This document shows, in pieces, positions 1-8,716 of a stretch of DNA of 64,000 nt (its first letter is position 1; each line of letters starts with the position of its first letter). The position numbers and the translations under genes were made by a program. The DNA is taken from contig CALLPE010000038.1 in the NCBI GenBank assembly GCA_938015445.1, forward strand, positions 62,001 through 126,000, written 5' to 3'. The stretch is from an uncultured Pirellulales bacterium. Lineage in GTDB: Bacteria > Planctomycetota > Planctomycetia > Pirellulales > Thermoguttaceae. Below the pieces are notes generated by a model. The model saw nothing but the letters and a program-made list of their open reading frames with translations, ran no database searches and had not been told where the DNA came from.

Positions 1-87
1 CGCGAGTTGTTCGCACCCTTAATATTGGCGGTTGCGGCGCTGCTTTTGGCCGAGCACGTGCTGGCTAACCGTTTCTATAAGCAGTAG
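1..87 (+). CDS. C-terminal end of a membrane protein (5' end outside window)
   Basis: An open frame enters from the window edge and stops at a TAG at 85-87, giving 28 residues. They contain a hydrophobic helix (roughly LFAPLILAVAALLLAEHVL) followed by a short polar tail ending NRFYKQ. A single C-terminal helix with a tail like this is common in large planctomycete BatA/VWA-type membrane proteins, but that assignment is inference from a very short piece. The 3' end of the gene lies inside the first unit of the tandem repeat that follows. Confidence 0.55.
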   Translation, partial: RELFAPLILAVAALLLAEHVLANRFYKQ

Positions 88-217
88 GTGTCTAAGCAGT
101 TTCTATAACCACTGGTCGTCTAAGCGGTTTATACAAGCAGTAGTCGTCTAAGTGGTTTCTACAACCAGTAGTTCTGTAGGCACTTTGGCAGTTTGTGTAA
201 GCAGTAGTTGTATAAGC
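70..217. repeat. Degenerate ~28-bp tandem repeat, about five units
   Basis: Units begin near 70, 97, 125, 153 and 190 and share the pattern GTTTCTAYAAGCAGTAG followed by TCGTCTAAG-like sequence. The first unit covers the last codons and the stop codon of the upstream gene, so the array seems to have grown by copying the 3' end of a coding region. The fourth and fifth units are separated by about ten extra bases. There are no unique spacers, so this is not a CRISPR array. Confidence 0.75.
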
Positions 218-828
218 AATACCCAGCTCCATAGGCAATCGCCGCTCGAAGTCTGTAGAACGTTGCACGTCGAACCGAGCCGATTGGCTAAAGGCTACAA
301 GAACCCGGCCGGGCGCACAAGCAACTGGCATCGCAGGGATGTTGGCCCCTCGTCGGCTTTGCTTATTTTTCGCGCGCGGCACTTATTGTGTGGTGTGTAG
401 CTATAAGTTATTGCTCTGCCGTAAGTTCCAGCAACGGCCTTATTTGCCAACCGCAGAAGCCAGTCGAACGGTGGCCACCACGCGGGAAAACTTTTCGCCG
501 GTGACGGTCGTCTAACTATGTGAAAGTGCGTGCTGGGATTGCTAAGTCGGGCAGCGTACTACCTGACACCGTGGTGCGTTTGCCTTTGTTAAGCTTTCGA
601 CGTTTGTAGTTGTCTGGGGTTTTAACCCTGTTTTTGCGCGCCAAGGTCTTTTGCGATGATGGCAGTTTATGGCTGCCCTGCCGTAAAAACCTGCCGTCAA
701 AAAGCGCTGAAGTCCAGCTTAGTATAGGGCAAAACATCTTTAGATTCCTGCAAGCTATGTCCGTATTTATTCGAGATTTCTTGGAGAAATGCGAGTGAAG
801 TTGGTGTTGTTAGAAGGAGCAACCAGTT
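218..828. other. Intergenic region, no supported gene
   Basis: The region is more AT-rich than its neighbours. Short open frames exist on both strands, but none has a recognisable product, a convincing ribosome site or coding-like composition. The ribosome site for the next gene (AGAAGGAG, about 813-820) lies at its right end. No clear promoter or terminator could be assigned by eye. Confidence 0.5.
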
Positions 829-1809
829 ATGCAGCGCAAGTGGTGCCGTGTGTGGCTGGTATCGGCTGTGATTCTATCGGTTGGCCCTCTGGGATTTGCC
901 GCACCGGAATTGCCGAAGCCAAAGCCGATTCCGATTTGGCCAGAAGGTACCGCCGGTGCTCCGGGGCGAGACCAGGGTGATACACCGACGTTAGTGCCCT
1001 ATGAGACTGGTGGTGATCGACCGCCGCCAGCCATCATTATTTGTTCCGACGGAAGCTACGATGCGGAGCAGGTAGCCCGGTGGTTAAATGCGCGATTGAT
1101 TTCGGCCTTTGTTCTCAACCACCGACAGAAGCAATACCCAGCGCCGCTTGAGGACCTTCAGCGGGCTATCCGGCTGCTACGATCGGCTGGCTTAAGCGCG
1201 CGTGGCGACCAGCGGGGAAATCTTAAACTGCCCGGGATTGGTACGATTTCCCAGAATCAGATCGGGGTGATGGGATTTGGTGCCGGTGGGCATTTGGCTT
1301 CCATGGCAGCCGTGCATTTCGATTTGGGCAAGCCCGATGCTGCTGATCCCGTCGAAAGATTCAGTAGCCGACCAGATTTGGTGATCCTTTTCGACCCGGT
1401 GATCACTATTCGGCCGCCGCATGGTAATGCCCGTTTGGTCAAACATTTGGTTGGCGAGAATCCCACACCGGAGTTGCTTTCCTTTTATTCCACGGACGAG
1501 CGGGTCCGCGCCGAGACGCCACCGACGTTTATCATTAGCTCTTGGAGGCAGGAAGACGTGCCAGCGGAGAATAGCCTACGGTTTGCGATGGCCCTTCGCC
1601 AGGCCAAGGTACCCTGTGAACTGCACATTTATGAGCGTGATGAGCGAGAGCCGCCCGGTTGGTTGTCGCGAGAAGATACCTGGCAGCGGATATTGGACAG
1701 CCGCTGGGAGCGGTTGAGCGACTGGCTGCGCGTGCATAGCTTTACCGGCTACCCGATCGACAAGCGAGTCGCTCCGCCAAAAAGGGACTCCAGCCGACCG
1801 AGGAGATGA
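829..1809 (+). CDS. Secreted esterase-fold protein lacking catalytic residues
   Basis: 326 residues with an N-terminal signal peptide (about residues 1-25, ending FAAP). The body resembles the BD-FAE/acetyl-esterase branch of alpha/beta hydrolases. It has a VARWLNARLISAFVLNHR segment, an ALRQAKVPCELHIYE segment and the nucleophile-elbow surroundings GVMGFGAGGHLASMAA. The elbow serine is glycine (Gly151), the usual glycine-rich oxyanion strand is CSDGSYD, and the C-terminal histidine motif is replaced by a run of charged residues (ERDEREPPGW). Catalysis therefore looks lost, and a binding or structural role is more likely. A good ribosome site (AAGGAG) precedes the ATG. The alpha-2-macroglobulin gene follows 252 bp downstream on the same strand, but co-transcription is not proven. 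Confidence 0.8.
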   Translation: MQRKWCRVWLVSAVILSVGPLGFAAPELPKPKPIPIWPEGTAGAPGRDQGDTPTLVPYETGGDRPPPAIIICSDGSYDAEQVARWLNARLISAFVLNHRQKQYPAPLEDLQRAIRLLRSAGLSARGDQRGNLKLPGIGTISQNQIGVMGFGAGGHLASMAAVHFDLGKPDAADPVERFSSRPDLVILFDPVITIRPPHGNARLVKHLVGENPTPELLSFYSTDERVRAETPPTFIISSWRQEDVPAENSLRFAMALRQAKVPCELHIYERDEREPPGWLSREDTWQRILDSRWERLSDWLRVHSFTGYPIDKRVAPPKRDSSRPRR

Positions 1810-2061
1810 TCGGCGCTGAGAAACAACCAGACGCGAAAAGCTACATCTCAGCCCTTTCGCCGGCGGACGGTGCCAGTCTGGAACGAGTTTTAGGGGTTTT
1901 AAGCTCGGCTTTTGCCATTTTTGGCGATGGTTTTTCCGACGATTACGCCCAAAGACCTCTTTTAAGTCGATGTTTAGAACTGCTTAGACGAACTGCCGCG
2001 GGGTGGCTATAAAGATTGCAAAACTCGATTGTAACCTTTGAGCATTATCGGGAGAAATGCA

Positions 2062-5000
2062 ATGAGAGTGCGAACCTGGTTGGCAGTGGCAGTGGTTTGC
2101 GGGTTTGTGATTGCGGGCATTTGGGCGGCGGAAAAAGGCCCCATGCCGCGCGAAAAACGTCAACAGCAGTGGAAGAAAGTCGACGAAGCGGTCAGCAAAG
2201 GGCTGCCCCGCACGGCGATCGAACACTTGGAACCGATCATCGCCGGGGCGATGGCCGACAAGGCCTATCCCGAAGCCATCAAGGCCATCGGTCGCAAGAT
2301 CGGCCTGGAGGGAACCATCGAGGGCAATAAGCCGGAGGAGAAAATCGTCCGCTTGGAGGCCGAGATCGCCAAGGCCCCCAAACAAATGGTTCCCATGATG
2401 GAAGCGGTTCTGGCCCATTGGTACTGGCACTACTTCCAGCAGAATCGGTGGCGGTTCATGCAGCGCACAGCAACGGCCGAAGCGCCCGGCAAAGACATCA
2501 CCACTTGGGACCTGCCGCGGATCATGGCCGAGATCGATCGGCACTTCACGCTAGCGCTGTCGGCCGCCCCGGAGCTAAAGCAGATCAAGATATCGGAATA
2601 CGACGATCTGTTGGTCAAGGGCACCATGCCCGATAGTTATCGGCCCACGCTTTACGACTTCGTGGCCCACGAGGCGTTGGCTTTTTACAGCGCGGGCGAG
2701 CAGGCCGGCGCTAAGCCGGAAGACACCTTCGAGATCATGGCCGACAGTCCGATCTTCGCCCCCGCCGAAGAGTTCCTCAAGTGGAACGTGGAAACGACTG
2801 ACACCGACTCGCCCAAGTACAAGGCCATCCGGCTGTATCAAGACCTGTTGCGTTTCCACGAAAAAGACGAGGACCGGACAGCTTTTCTGGATGCAGACCT
2901 CCACCGGTTGGTCTTCGGCTACAACCAGGCCGTGGGCGAGGAGAAGAACCAGCGCTACAAAGACGCCCTGAAGAAATGGGTCGATCGCTGGGGCGACCAC
3001 GAGGTTTCCGCAGTGGCCCGCTTCCATTGGGCCAGCGTACTCCAGCGCGAAGGCGATCTGGTCGAAGCCCACAAGCTGGCCAAACAGGGCGCGCAGGCGT
3101 TTCCCAACGCGGTCGGCGGGCGGATGTGCCACAATCTGGTGCAGCAGATCGAGGCCAAGCAGTTGGAGATCAACACCGAGCGGGTATGGAACCAGCCGTG
3201 GCCGAAAATCGCCATTCATTATAAGAACGTGACCGAGGTGCACTTCCGCATCGTGCGCGACGACTGGGTGAAACGGCTGGAGTCCCGCCGCGGCCGGCCG
3301 GAATGGCTCGATCAGAACGATCGCAAAGAACTGCTGGCCCGCAAGCCCGACTTCGCATGGTCGGTCAAATTGCCGGCCACCGATGATTTCCACACGCGAA
3401 CCGAGGAAGTGGCTGCGCCGGAGGACTTGAAGCCGGGCTATTATTTCGTGTTGGCCAGCGTCCGAGAGGACTTTGCCGAAAAACAGAACTCGGTCTCATA
3501 CACCGACGTGTGGATCAGCGACTTGGCGCTGGTTATGCGGTCGCGTCCCGGTAGCGGCCTGATCGAAGGGTTCGTGCTGGACGCCAACAGCGGCGAGCCG
3601 GTCGAAGGAGCGGAGGTCAAGACATGGCACCGGCAGCAGGACAAGTTCGCGCCCGGGCCGACCGGCAAGACCAACGCCAATGGGCTGTTCTCGATTGCAG
3701 GCAACGAGCGCGCTGCGCACGCCGTTCTGGTCACTCACCACCAGCAGCAGCTTGCCTCTTCCAGCGAGCATTATGTGTCGCGAGGCGCGCCTGCCCGACC
3801 CTACAGCCGCACGGTGTTCTTCACCGACCGCTCGCTGTATCGGCCAGGGCAAACGATCCGCTACAAGGGCATTTGCATCGGGGTTAACACCGAAGTTGAC
3901 GAGTACAAGGTGCTGGCCGGCGAGACTCTTACAGTGATCTTCGCCGACCCGAACGGCAAAGAGATTGCCCGACAAGTACACGAAACCAACGATTACGGCT
4001 CGTTCAGCGGGAGCTTCACCGCACCGCGGGACCGGCTGACCGGGCACATGACCATCCGCGTGGAAGGGCAGCCGGGCGGATCGACTAACGTCCGGGTCGA
4101 AGAGTACAAGCGGCCCAAGTTCCAGGTGACGCTCGATGCCCCGAAGACCGCCGCCAAACTGAACGAAAAAGTCAGTCTGCAAGGCAAGGCAATGGCTTAC
4201 ACCGGGGCGGCAATCGACGGGGCGAAGGTCCGCTGGCGGGTCGTCCGCCAGGTGCGATTCCCAATCTGGTGGCGCTGGCATTATTGGTGGCTGCCGATGC
4301 CTCCCACGCCTTCGCAGGAAATTGCCCATGGCGTGACCACCACCGGCGTGGACGGCAGCTTCACCGTCGAATTCGTGGCCAGGCCCGACCTGAGCGTTTC
4401 GGAAAAAGACGAGCCGATATTCAACTTCACCATTTACGCCGACGTGACTGACACGGCCGGCGAAACCCGCTCGGCGCAGCGGGGTGTGAACGTCGGCTAC
4501 ACGGCGTTGCAGGCGTCGCTCAGCGCTGCCGATTGGCTCGTTGAGGGCAAACCGGTGGTGGTAACCATTACCACCACGACCCTGGACGGCGAAGGCCAAA
4601 AGGCCGAAGGCTCCCTGAAAGTATATCGCCTCAAGCAGCCCGAAAAGGTGCAACGAGCCAGGTTAGATGGATTCTATTATCCCATGCGGCCGTTGCGGGC
4701 GGGCAAGCCCCAGGCGGAACCCAAGCCGGACCCTTCCAATCCCGATTCCTGGGAACTGGGCGAGCTGGTGGCCGAGGAAGGCTTCACCACCGACGCCACC
4801 GGCAAGGCCAGCCGCACGTTCAAGCTCGCGGCGGGGGCGTACCGGGCGATGCTGGAAACCCAGGACCGCTATGGCAAGAAGGTCACCGCCCGCCTACCGC
4901 TCCAGGTACTCGACCCCGATGCCAAACAGTTCCCCATCAAAGTGCCCAACCTGGTAGCTGCCCCGAAGTGGGCGCTGGAGCCGGGCGAGGAGTTCATGGC

Positions 5001-8000
5001 GCTATGGGGAACCGGATATGAGAAGGCCCGCGCGTTCATTGAAATCGACCATCGCGGCAAGTCCCGGCAGGCCTTCTGGACCGAGCTGGGGGCCACACAA
5101 CAAGCAGTCAAGCAGAAGGTGGAAGAGGCGATGCGCGGCGGCTTCACGTTGCGGGTGACCATGGTCCGCGAGAACCGGGCCTACATCACCGAACGACATG
5201 TTGCCGTCCCCTGGAGCAATAAGGATCTCGCGGTCAAGTGGGAACGTTTCGTCTCCAAACTCGAGCCGGGCCAAAAAGAGACCTTCACAGCGATCATCAC
5301 CGGCCCGGACGCCAAGAAAGCCGCGGCCGAAATGGTCGCCACCTTGTACGACCAGTCGCTGGACGCCTATTTCCCGCACAACTGGATGCGGGCCTTCGGC
5401 GTGTTCCGGCAGGATTACTCGCGCATCAGCAGCCGCTTCGAGAACATGCTCAAGCGGTTCAACCATCTCTACGGATTCTGGCCGCAGGACTTCAAGGACA
5501 CGACGATTACGTACCGCTCGTTCCCCTGGGAGTTGACGGCCAACCTGTGGGGCTATGAGTTCTTCATCCGCCTAGGCGGCGGTGGTCTGCTGCGGGCTGG
5601 CGTTGAGGGCGCCCCGCCGCCGGCGCCGGGTGAGGCCGGCGAGTACGAGCGTCGGGCCATGAACGCCGCGCCCGCCGACAAGAGGGCACTGGACCGCGAC
5701 GGCGTGGCCCAACGCAAACAGGCCGGCCTAGGCGCCGATGAAGGTAAGGGCGAAGGCGCGCCTCAAGCGCCGGAAGTTGACCTATCGCACGTGACCGCCC
5801 GCGCAAACCTTAACGAGACCGCTTTCTTCTTCCCGCACCTGGTCTCTACCAAGGACGGCGAAGTGCGCATGGAGTTCACTATGCCCGAGGCGCTCACGCA
5901 GTGGAAGTTCATGGGCTTTGCCCACGACGCGGCGTTGCGGAGCGGTTATCTGGAAGATTCGGTAGTCACCGCCAAGGACCTGATGGTTCAGCCGAACCCG
6001 CCGCGATTCCTGCGCGAAGGCGACGTGCTGTACTTTACCGTCAAAGTGACCAACCAGTCCGCCGCTGCGCAGAAAGGCAGCGTGCGGCTGACGCTGGCCG
6101 ACGCGCGGACGGGCAAGCCGGTGGATGCCGCGCTGGGCAACACGCAGACCGACCAGCCGTTCGACATCCCCTCGAAGGAATCGCGTAGCTTTTCCTGGAA
6201 GCTGACCGTTCCGGACGGGCTAGGGCCGGTGATCTACAAGGCCGTGGGTAGCACGGGCCGTTTGTCCGACGGCGAGGAAGGGATGCTGCCGGTTCTGGCG
6301 CGGCGGGTCATGGTCACCGAATCGTTGCCGCTGCCCATCCGTGGCCCAGCGACCAAGAAGTTCACCTTCGAGAAGCTGGTCAACTCGGGAAAGTCGGACA
6401 CGTTGCGGCACGAGACGCTGACTGTGCAGATGGCGAGCAACCCCTCGTGGTACGCCGTAATGGCACTGCCGTACTTGATGGAGTCGCCGCACGAATGTAC
6501 CGAGCAGGTGTTCAACCGGCTGTACGCCAACGCCTTGGCGCGGCACATCGCCACCAGCGACCCGAAAATCCGCCGCATCTTCGACCAGTGGAAAGGTACG
6601 CCCGCACTTGACAGCCCGCTAGAGAAGAACCAAGACCTAAAGGCAGTGCTATTGGAAGAAACTCCCTGGGTCCGCCAGGCGGAGGCCGAAAGCCAGGCGC
6701 GGCGTAACGTGGGCATCCTCTTCGACGACAACCGGCTCAACGACGAGACGGCCCGCAACCTGCGCAAACTGGCCGAAATGCAACTTCCCGATGGCGCTTG
6801 GCCGTGGTTTCCCGGCGGCCCGCCCAACGATTACATCACCTTGTACATCACTACCGGTTTCGGCCGGTTGCGGCACCTGGGGGTGAAGGTCGATGTGGCG
6901 CCGGCGATCAAGTCGCTGGAGCGGTTGGATGCGTGGATCGACCGCGTGTACCGCGAGGTGATCAAACATGCCAAGCCGGACGAGTGCTATCTCAGCCCCA
7001 CGATTGCATTGTATTTGTACGGTCGGAGCTTCTTCCTGGAGGACAAGAAGATCGACCCGAAGCACAAGGAGGCGGTCGATTACTTCCTCGACCAGGCTCG
7101 CAAACACTGGCTGAAGCTGGCTCACCGCAAATCGCAGGCCCATCTGGCGATTGCCCTGAAGCGCTTTGGCGACCTGCCGAAGGCGCGAGAGATCATGGCT
7201 TCGATCAAGGAGCGGGCGGTGAGCAACGAAGAGATGGGGATGTTCTGGCGCGATTTAGAGCTGAGCTGGTGGTGGTTCCGCGCTCCGATCGAAACGCAGG
7301 CGGTGATGATCGAGGCCTTCGACGAGGTGGTCGCCGACGCGCAAGCGGTCGAAGAGTGCAAGGTCTGGTTGCTCAAGCAGAAGCAGACCCAGGACTGGAA
7401 AACCACCAAGGCCACCGCCGACGCCATCTACGCCCTGCTACTGCGTGGCGAGAACCTGCTAGCTTCCGACGCACTGGTGGAAGTCACGCTGGCCGACGTG
7501 ACCATCAAGCCAGAAAAGGTAGAGGCCGGCACGGGCTTCTACGAGCAGCGGTTCGTGCGCGGCGAGATCCGCCCGGCCATGGGCGAAGTGACTGTCAAGA
7601 AGGTCGATAAGGGCGTAGCCTGGGGAAGCCTGCACTGGCAGTATCTGGAAGACGTAGCCAAGATCACCCCGCATGAAGCAACTCCGCTCAAAGTGACCAA
7701 GACCCTCTATACCCGCGAGCACACCAAGAAAGGCCCGGTGCTCCAGCCGGTTAAGGGGGCGGTAAAGGTGGGCGACGAGCTGGTGGTGCGAATCGTCATC
7801 CGGGTGGACCGCGACATGGAGTACGTCCACCTGAAGGACCATCGCGGCAGCGGCACCGAGCCGGTCAACGTGCTCTCGCGCTACAAGTACCAGGACGGAC
7901 TGGCCTATTACGAATCGACCAAGGACACGGCCACGCATTTCTTCATCGACTACCTGCCCAAGGGGACTTACGTGTTCGAATACCCGGTGCGGGTAGTGCA

Positions 8001-8097
8001 TCGCGGCCAGTATCAGACCGGCATGGCTAACATCCAGTGCATGTACGCACCAGAGTTCAACAGTCATTCGGAGAGCATTCCGCTGGTAGTTGACTGA
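2062..8097 (+). CDS. Alpha-2-macroglobulin family protein (thioester type)
   Basis: 2011 residues. The ATG at 2062 is chosen because GGGAGA lies seven bases upstream and a Sec signal peptide (about 1-25, ending IWAAEKG) follows directly. The upstream in-frame TTG at 2038 lacks this. A helical TPR-like N-terminal part is followed by a CarboxypepD-regulatory-like segment near 500-545, an MG2 domain starting near 580 (TDRSLYRPGQTIRYKG), a low-complexity Gly/Ala/Pro/Glu stretch around 1172-1250 in the place of a bait region, the A2M domain near 1255-1340 (MEFTMPEALTQWKFMGFAHD), and a thioester domain with C-T-E-Q at Cys1479. In the family the Cys-Gln thioester traps proteases after bait cleavage. 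No peptidoglycan glycosyltransferase partner (pbpC) is adjacent. A strong terminator follows. Confidence 0.93.
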   Translation: MRVRTWLAVAVVCGFVIAGIWAAEKGPMPREKRQQQWKKVDEAVSKGLPRTAIEHLEPIIAGAMADKAYPEAIKAIGRKIGLEGTIEGNKPEEKIVRLEAEIAKAPKQMVPMMEAVLAHWYWHYFQQNRWRFMQRTATAEAPGKDITTWDLPRIMAEIDRHFTLALSAAPELKQIKISEYDDLLVKGTMPDSYRPTLYDFVAHEALAFYSAGEQAGAKPEDTFEIMADSPIFAPAEEFLKWNVETTDTDSPKYKAIRLYQDLLRFHEKDEDRTAFLDADLHRLVFGYNQAVGEEKNQRYKDALKKWVDRWGDHEVSAVARFHWASVLQREGDLVEAHKLAKQGAQAFPNAVGGRMCHNLVQQIEAKQLEINTERVWNQPWPKIAIHYKNVTEVHFRIVRDDWVKRLESRRGRPEWLDQNDRKELLARKPDFAWSVKLPATDDFHTRTEEVAAPEDLKPGYYFVLASVREDFAEKQNSVSYTDVWISDLALVMRSRPGSGLIEGFVLDANSGEPVEGAEVKTWHRQQDKFAPGPTGKTNANGLFSIAGNERAAHAVLVTHHQQQLASSSEHYVSRGAPARPYSRTVFFTDRSLYRPGQTIRYKGICIGVNTEVDEYKVLAGETLTVIFADPNGKEIARQVHETNDYGSFSGSFTAPRDRLTGHMTIRVEGQPGGSTNVRVEEYKRPKFQVTLDAPKTAAKLNEKVSLQGKAMAYTGAAIDGAKVRWRVVRQVRFPIWWRWHYWWLPMPPTPSQEIAHGVTTTGVDGSFTVEFVARPDLSVSEKDEPIFNFTIYADVTDTAGETRSAQRGVNVGYTALQASLSAADWLVEGKPVVVTITTTTLDGEGQKAEGSLKVYRLKQPEKVQRARLDGFYYPMRPLRAGKPQAEPKPDPSNPDSWELGELVAEEGFTTDATGKASRTFKLAAGAYRAMLETQDRYGKKVTARLPLQVLDPDAKQFPIKVPNLVAAPKWALEPGEEFMALWGTGYEKARAFIEIDHRGKSRQAFWTELGATQQAVKQKVEEAMRGGFTLRVTMVRENRAYITERHVAVPWSNKDLAVKWERFVSKLEPGQKETFTAIITGPDAKKAAAEMVATLYDQSLDAYFPHNWMRAFGVFRQDYSRISSRFENMLKRFNHLYGFWPQDFKDTTITYRSFPWELTANLWGYEFFIRLGGGGLLRAGVEGAPPPAPGEAGEYERRAMNAAPADKRALDRDGVAQRKQAGLGADEGKGEGAPQAPEVDLSHVTARANLNETAFFFPHLVSTKDGEVRMEFTMPEALTQWKFMGFAHDAALRSGYLEDSVVTAKDLMVQPNPPRFLREGDVLYFTVKVTNQSAAAQKGSVRLTLADARTGKPVDAALGNTQTDQPFDIPSKESRSFSWKLTVPDGLGPVIYKAVGSTGRLSDGEEGMLPVLARRVMVTESLPLPIRGPATKKFTFEKLVNSGKSDTLRHETLTVQMASNPSWYAVMALPYLMESPHECTEQVFNRLYANALARHIATSDPKIRRIFDQWKGTPALDSPLEKNQDLKAVLLEETPWVRQAEAESQARRNVGILFDDNRLNDETARNLRKLAEMQLPDGAWPWFPGGPPNDYITLYITTGFGRLRHLGVKVDVAPAIKSLERLDAWIDRVYREVIKHAKPDECYLSPTIALYLYGRSFFLEDKKIDPKHKEAVDYFLDQARKHWLKLAHRKSQAHLAIALKRFGDLPKAREIMASIKERAVSNEEMGMFWRDLELSWWWFRAPIETQAVMIEAFDEVVADAQAVEECKVWLLKQKQTQDWKTTKATADAIYALLLRGENLLASDALVEVTLADVTIKPEKVEAGTGFYEQRFVRGEIRPAMGEVTVKKVDKGVAWGSLHWQYLEDVAKITPHEATPLKVTKTLYTREHTKKGPVLQPVKGAVKVGDELVVRIVIRVDRDMEYVHLKDHRGSGTEPVNVLSRYKYQDGLAYYESTKDTATHFFIDYLPKGTYVFEYPVRVVHRGQYQTGMANIQCMYAPEFNSHSESIPLVVD

Positions 8098-8160
8098 TGG
8101 ACCAGCGCGGCGCGCGGTCGCTCACCGCCGCGCTGAAGGATTCGCCAAGACCAGCCGCCG

Positions 8161-8202
8161 AACCGGCCGGGGAGACAACGCCACACCTCGGCCGGTTTTT
8201 TG
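8161..8202 (+). terminator. Rho-independent terminator after the alpha-2-macroglobulin gene
   Basis: The arm AACCGGCCGGGG and the arm CCTCGGCCGGTT are nearly complementary (one G-U pair), separated by about 13 bases, and the right arm runs into six T residues. It lies 63 bp after the stop codon. It also closes the convergent gap with ybaB. Confidence 0.85.
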
Positions 8203-8235
8203 TGGACTTGTAGTTGAACGATTGGCGAAGCGTGT

Positions 8236-8601
8236 TCACTCTGGCGGTGGGGTTTCGCCGGTAAAGCGGTTGATGGCCTCGCGCAGTCCCGGCAGTTCTA
8301 TACCCCCGGTCAACCCGGTGATCGCCTCGGCGTGAATCTGCTTGGCCTTTTGCACCGCCTGATTGACGGCCGAAGCCACTAGGTCTTCGATCATCTCGCG
8401 GTCGCCTTGGGCGATCAACTGCGGGTCGATGCGGCAGCGGAGTACTTCCAGCAGCCCATTGCATTCAATCTCTACCATCCCGCCCCCGGCTGCGCCAGTC
8501 ACCCGCTTCTCGCGCAACTCATCGTTGAGCGCCTGGAGCCGACCGGTGATCTGCCGGGCGTTCTTCCACAGTGCTGCCAAGTTGGATAATCCCTCGAACA
8601 T
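8236..8601 (-). CDS. ybaB: YbaB/EbfC family nucleoid-associated protein
   Basis: 121 residues, close to the usual length of about 110. It has the family pattern: an N-terminal helix with Leu/Lys repeats, the central Gly-rich strand pair (GAAGGGMVEIECNGLLEV), then DREMIEDLVASAVNQAVQKA, and a C-terminal helix with GGIELPGL. Members form dimers that bind DNA and coat the nucleoid. It lies 115 bp downstream of dnaX on the same strand, the dnaX-ybaB order seen in many bacteria; recR, often the third gene, is missing. No strong ribosome site is visible before the ATG. Confidence 0.93.
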   Translation of the reverse strand: MFEGLSNLAALWKNARQITGRLQALNDELREKRVTGAAGGGMVEIECNGLLEVLRCRIDPQLIAQGDREMIEDLVASAVNQAVQKAKQIHAEAITGLTGGIELPGLREAINRFTGETPPPE

Positions 8602-8716
8602 CTGTGCTACCGAGTCGGGATTCGTCTGTGATGCGGGGCTAGGTTTCTTTGTTTTGCCCAGGTAGATATTTTACCGTGTTGCCGAGTCGATCCTCCGCTG
8701 CGCGCCACCGCAGCGA

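Noticed and set aside
70-217. Possible CRISPR array
   Set aside because: Units are degenerate and directly adjacent, with no unique spacers and no cas genes in the window.
1806-2012. A 68-codon frame whose ATG overlaps the stop of the esterase-like gene (ATGA)
   Set aside because: The overlap and nearby GAGGAG are suggestive, but spacing to the ATG is almost nil, the sequence is AT-rich and intergenic-looking, and no family features were seen.
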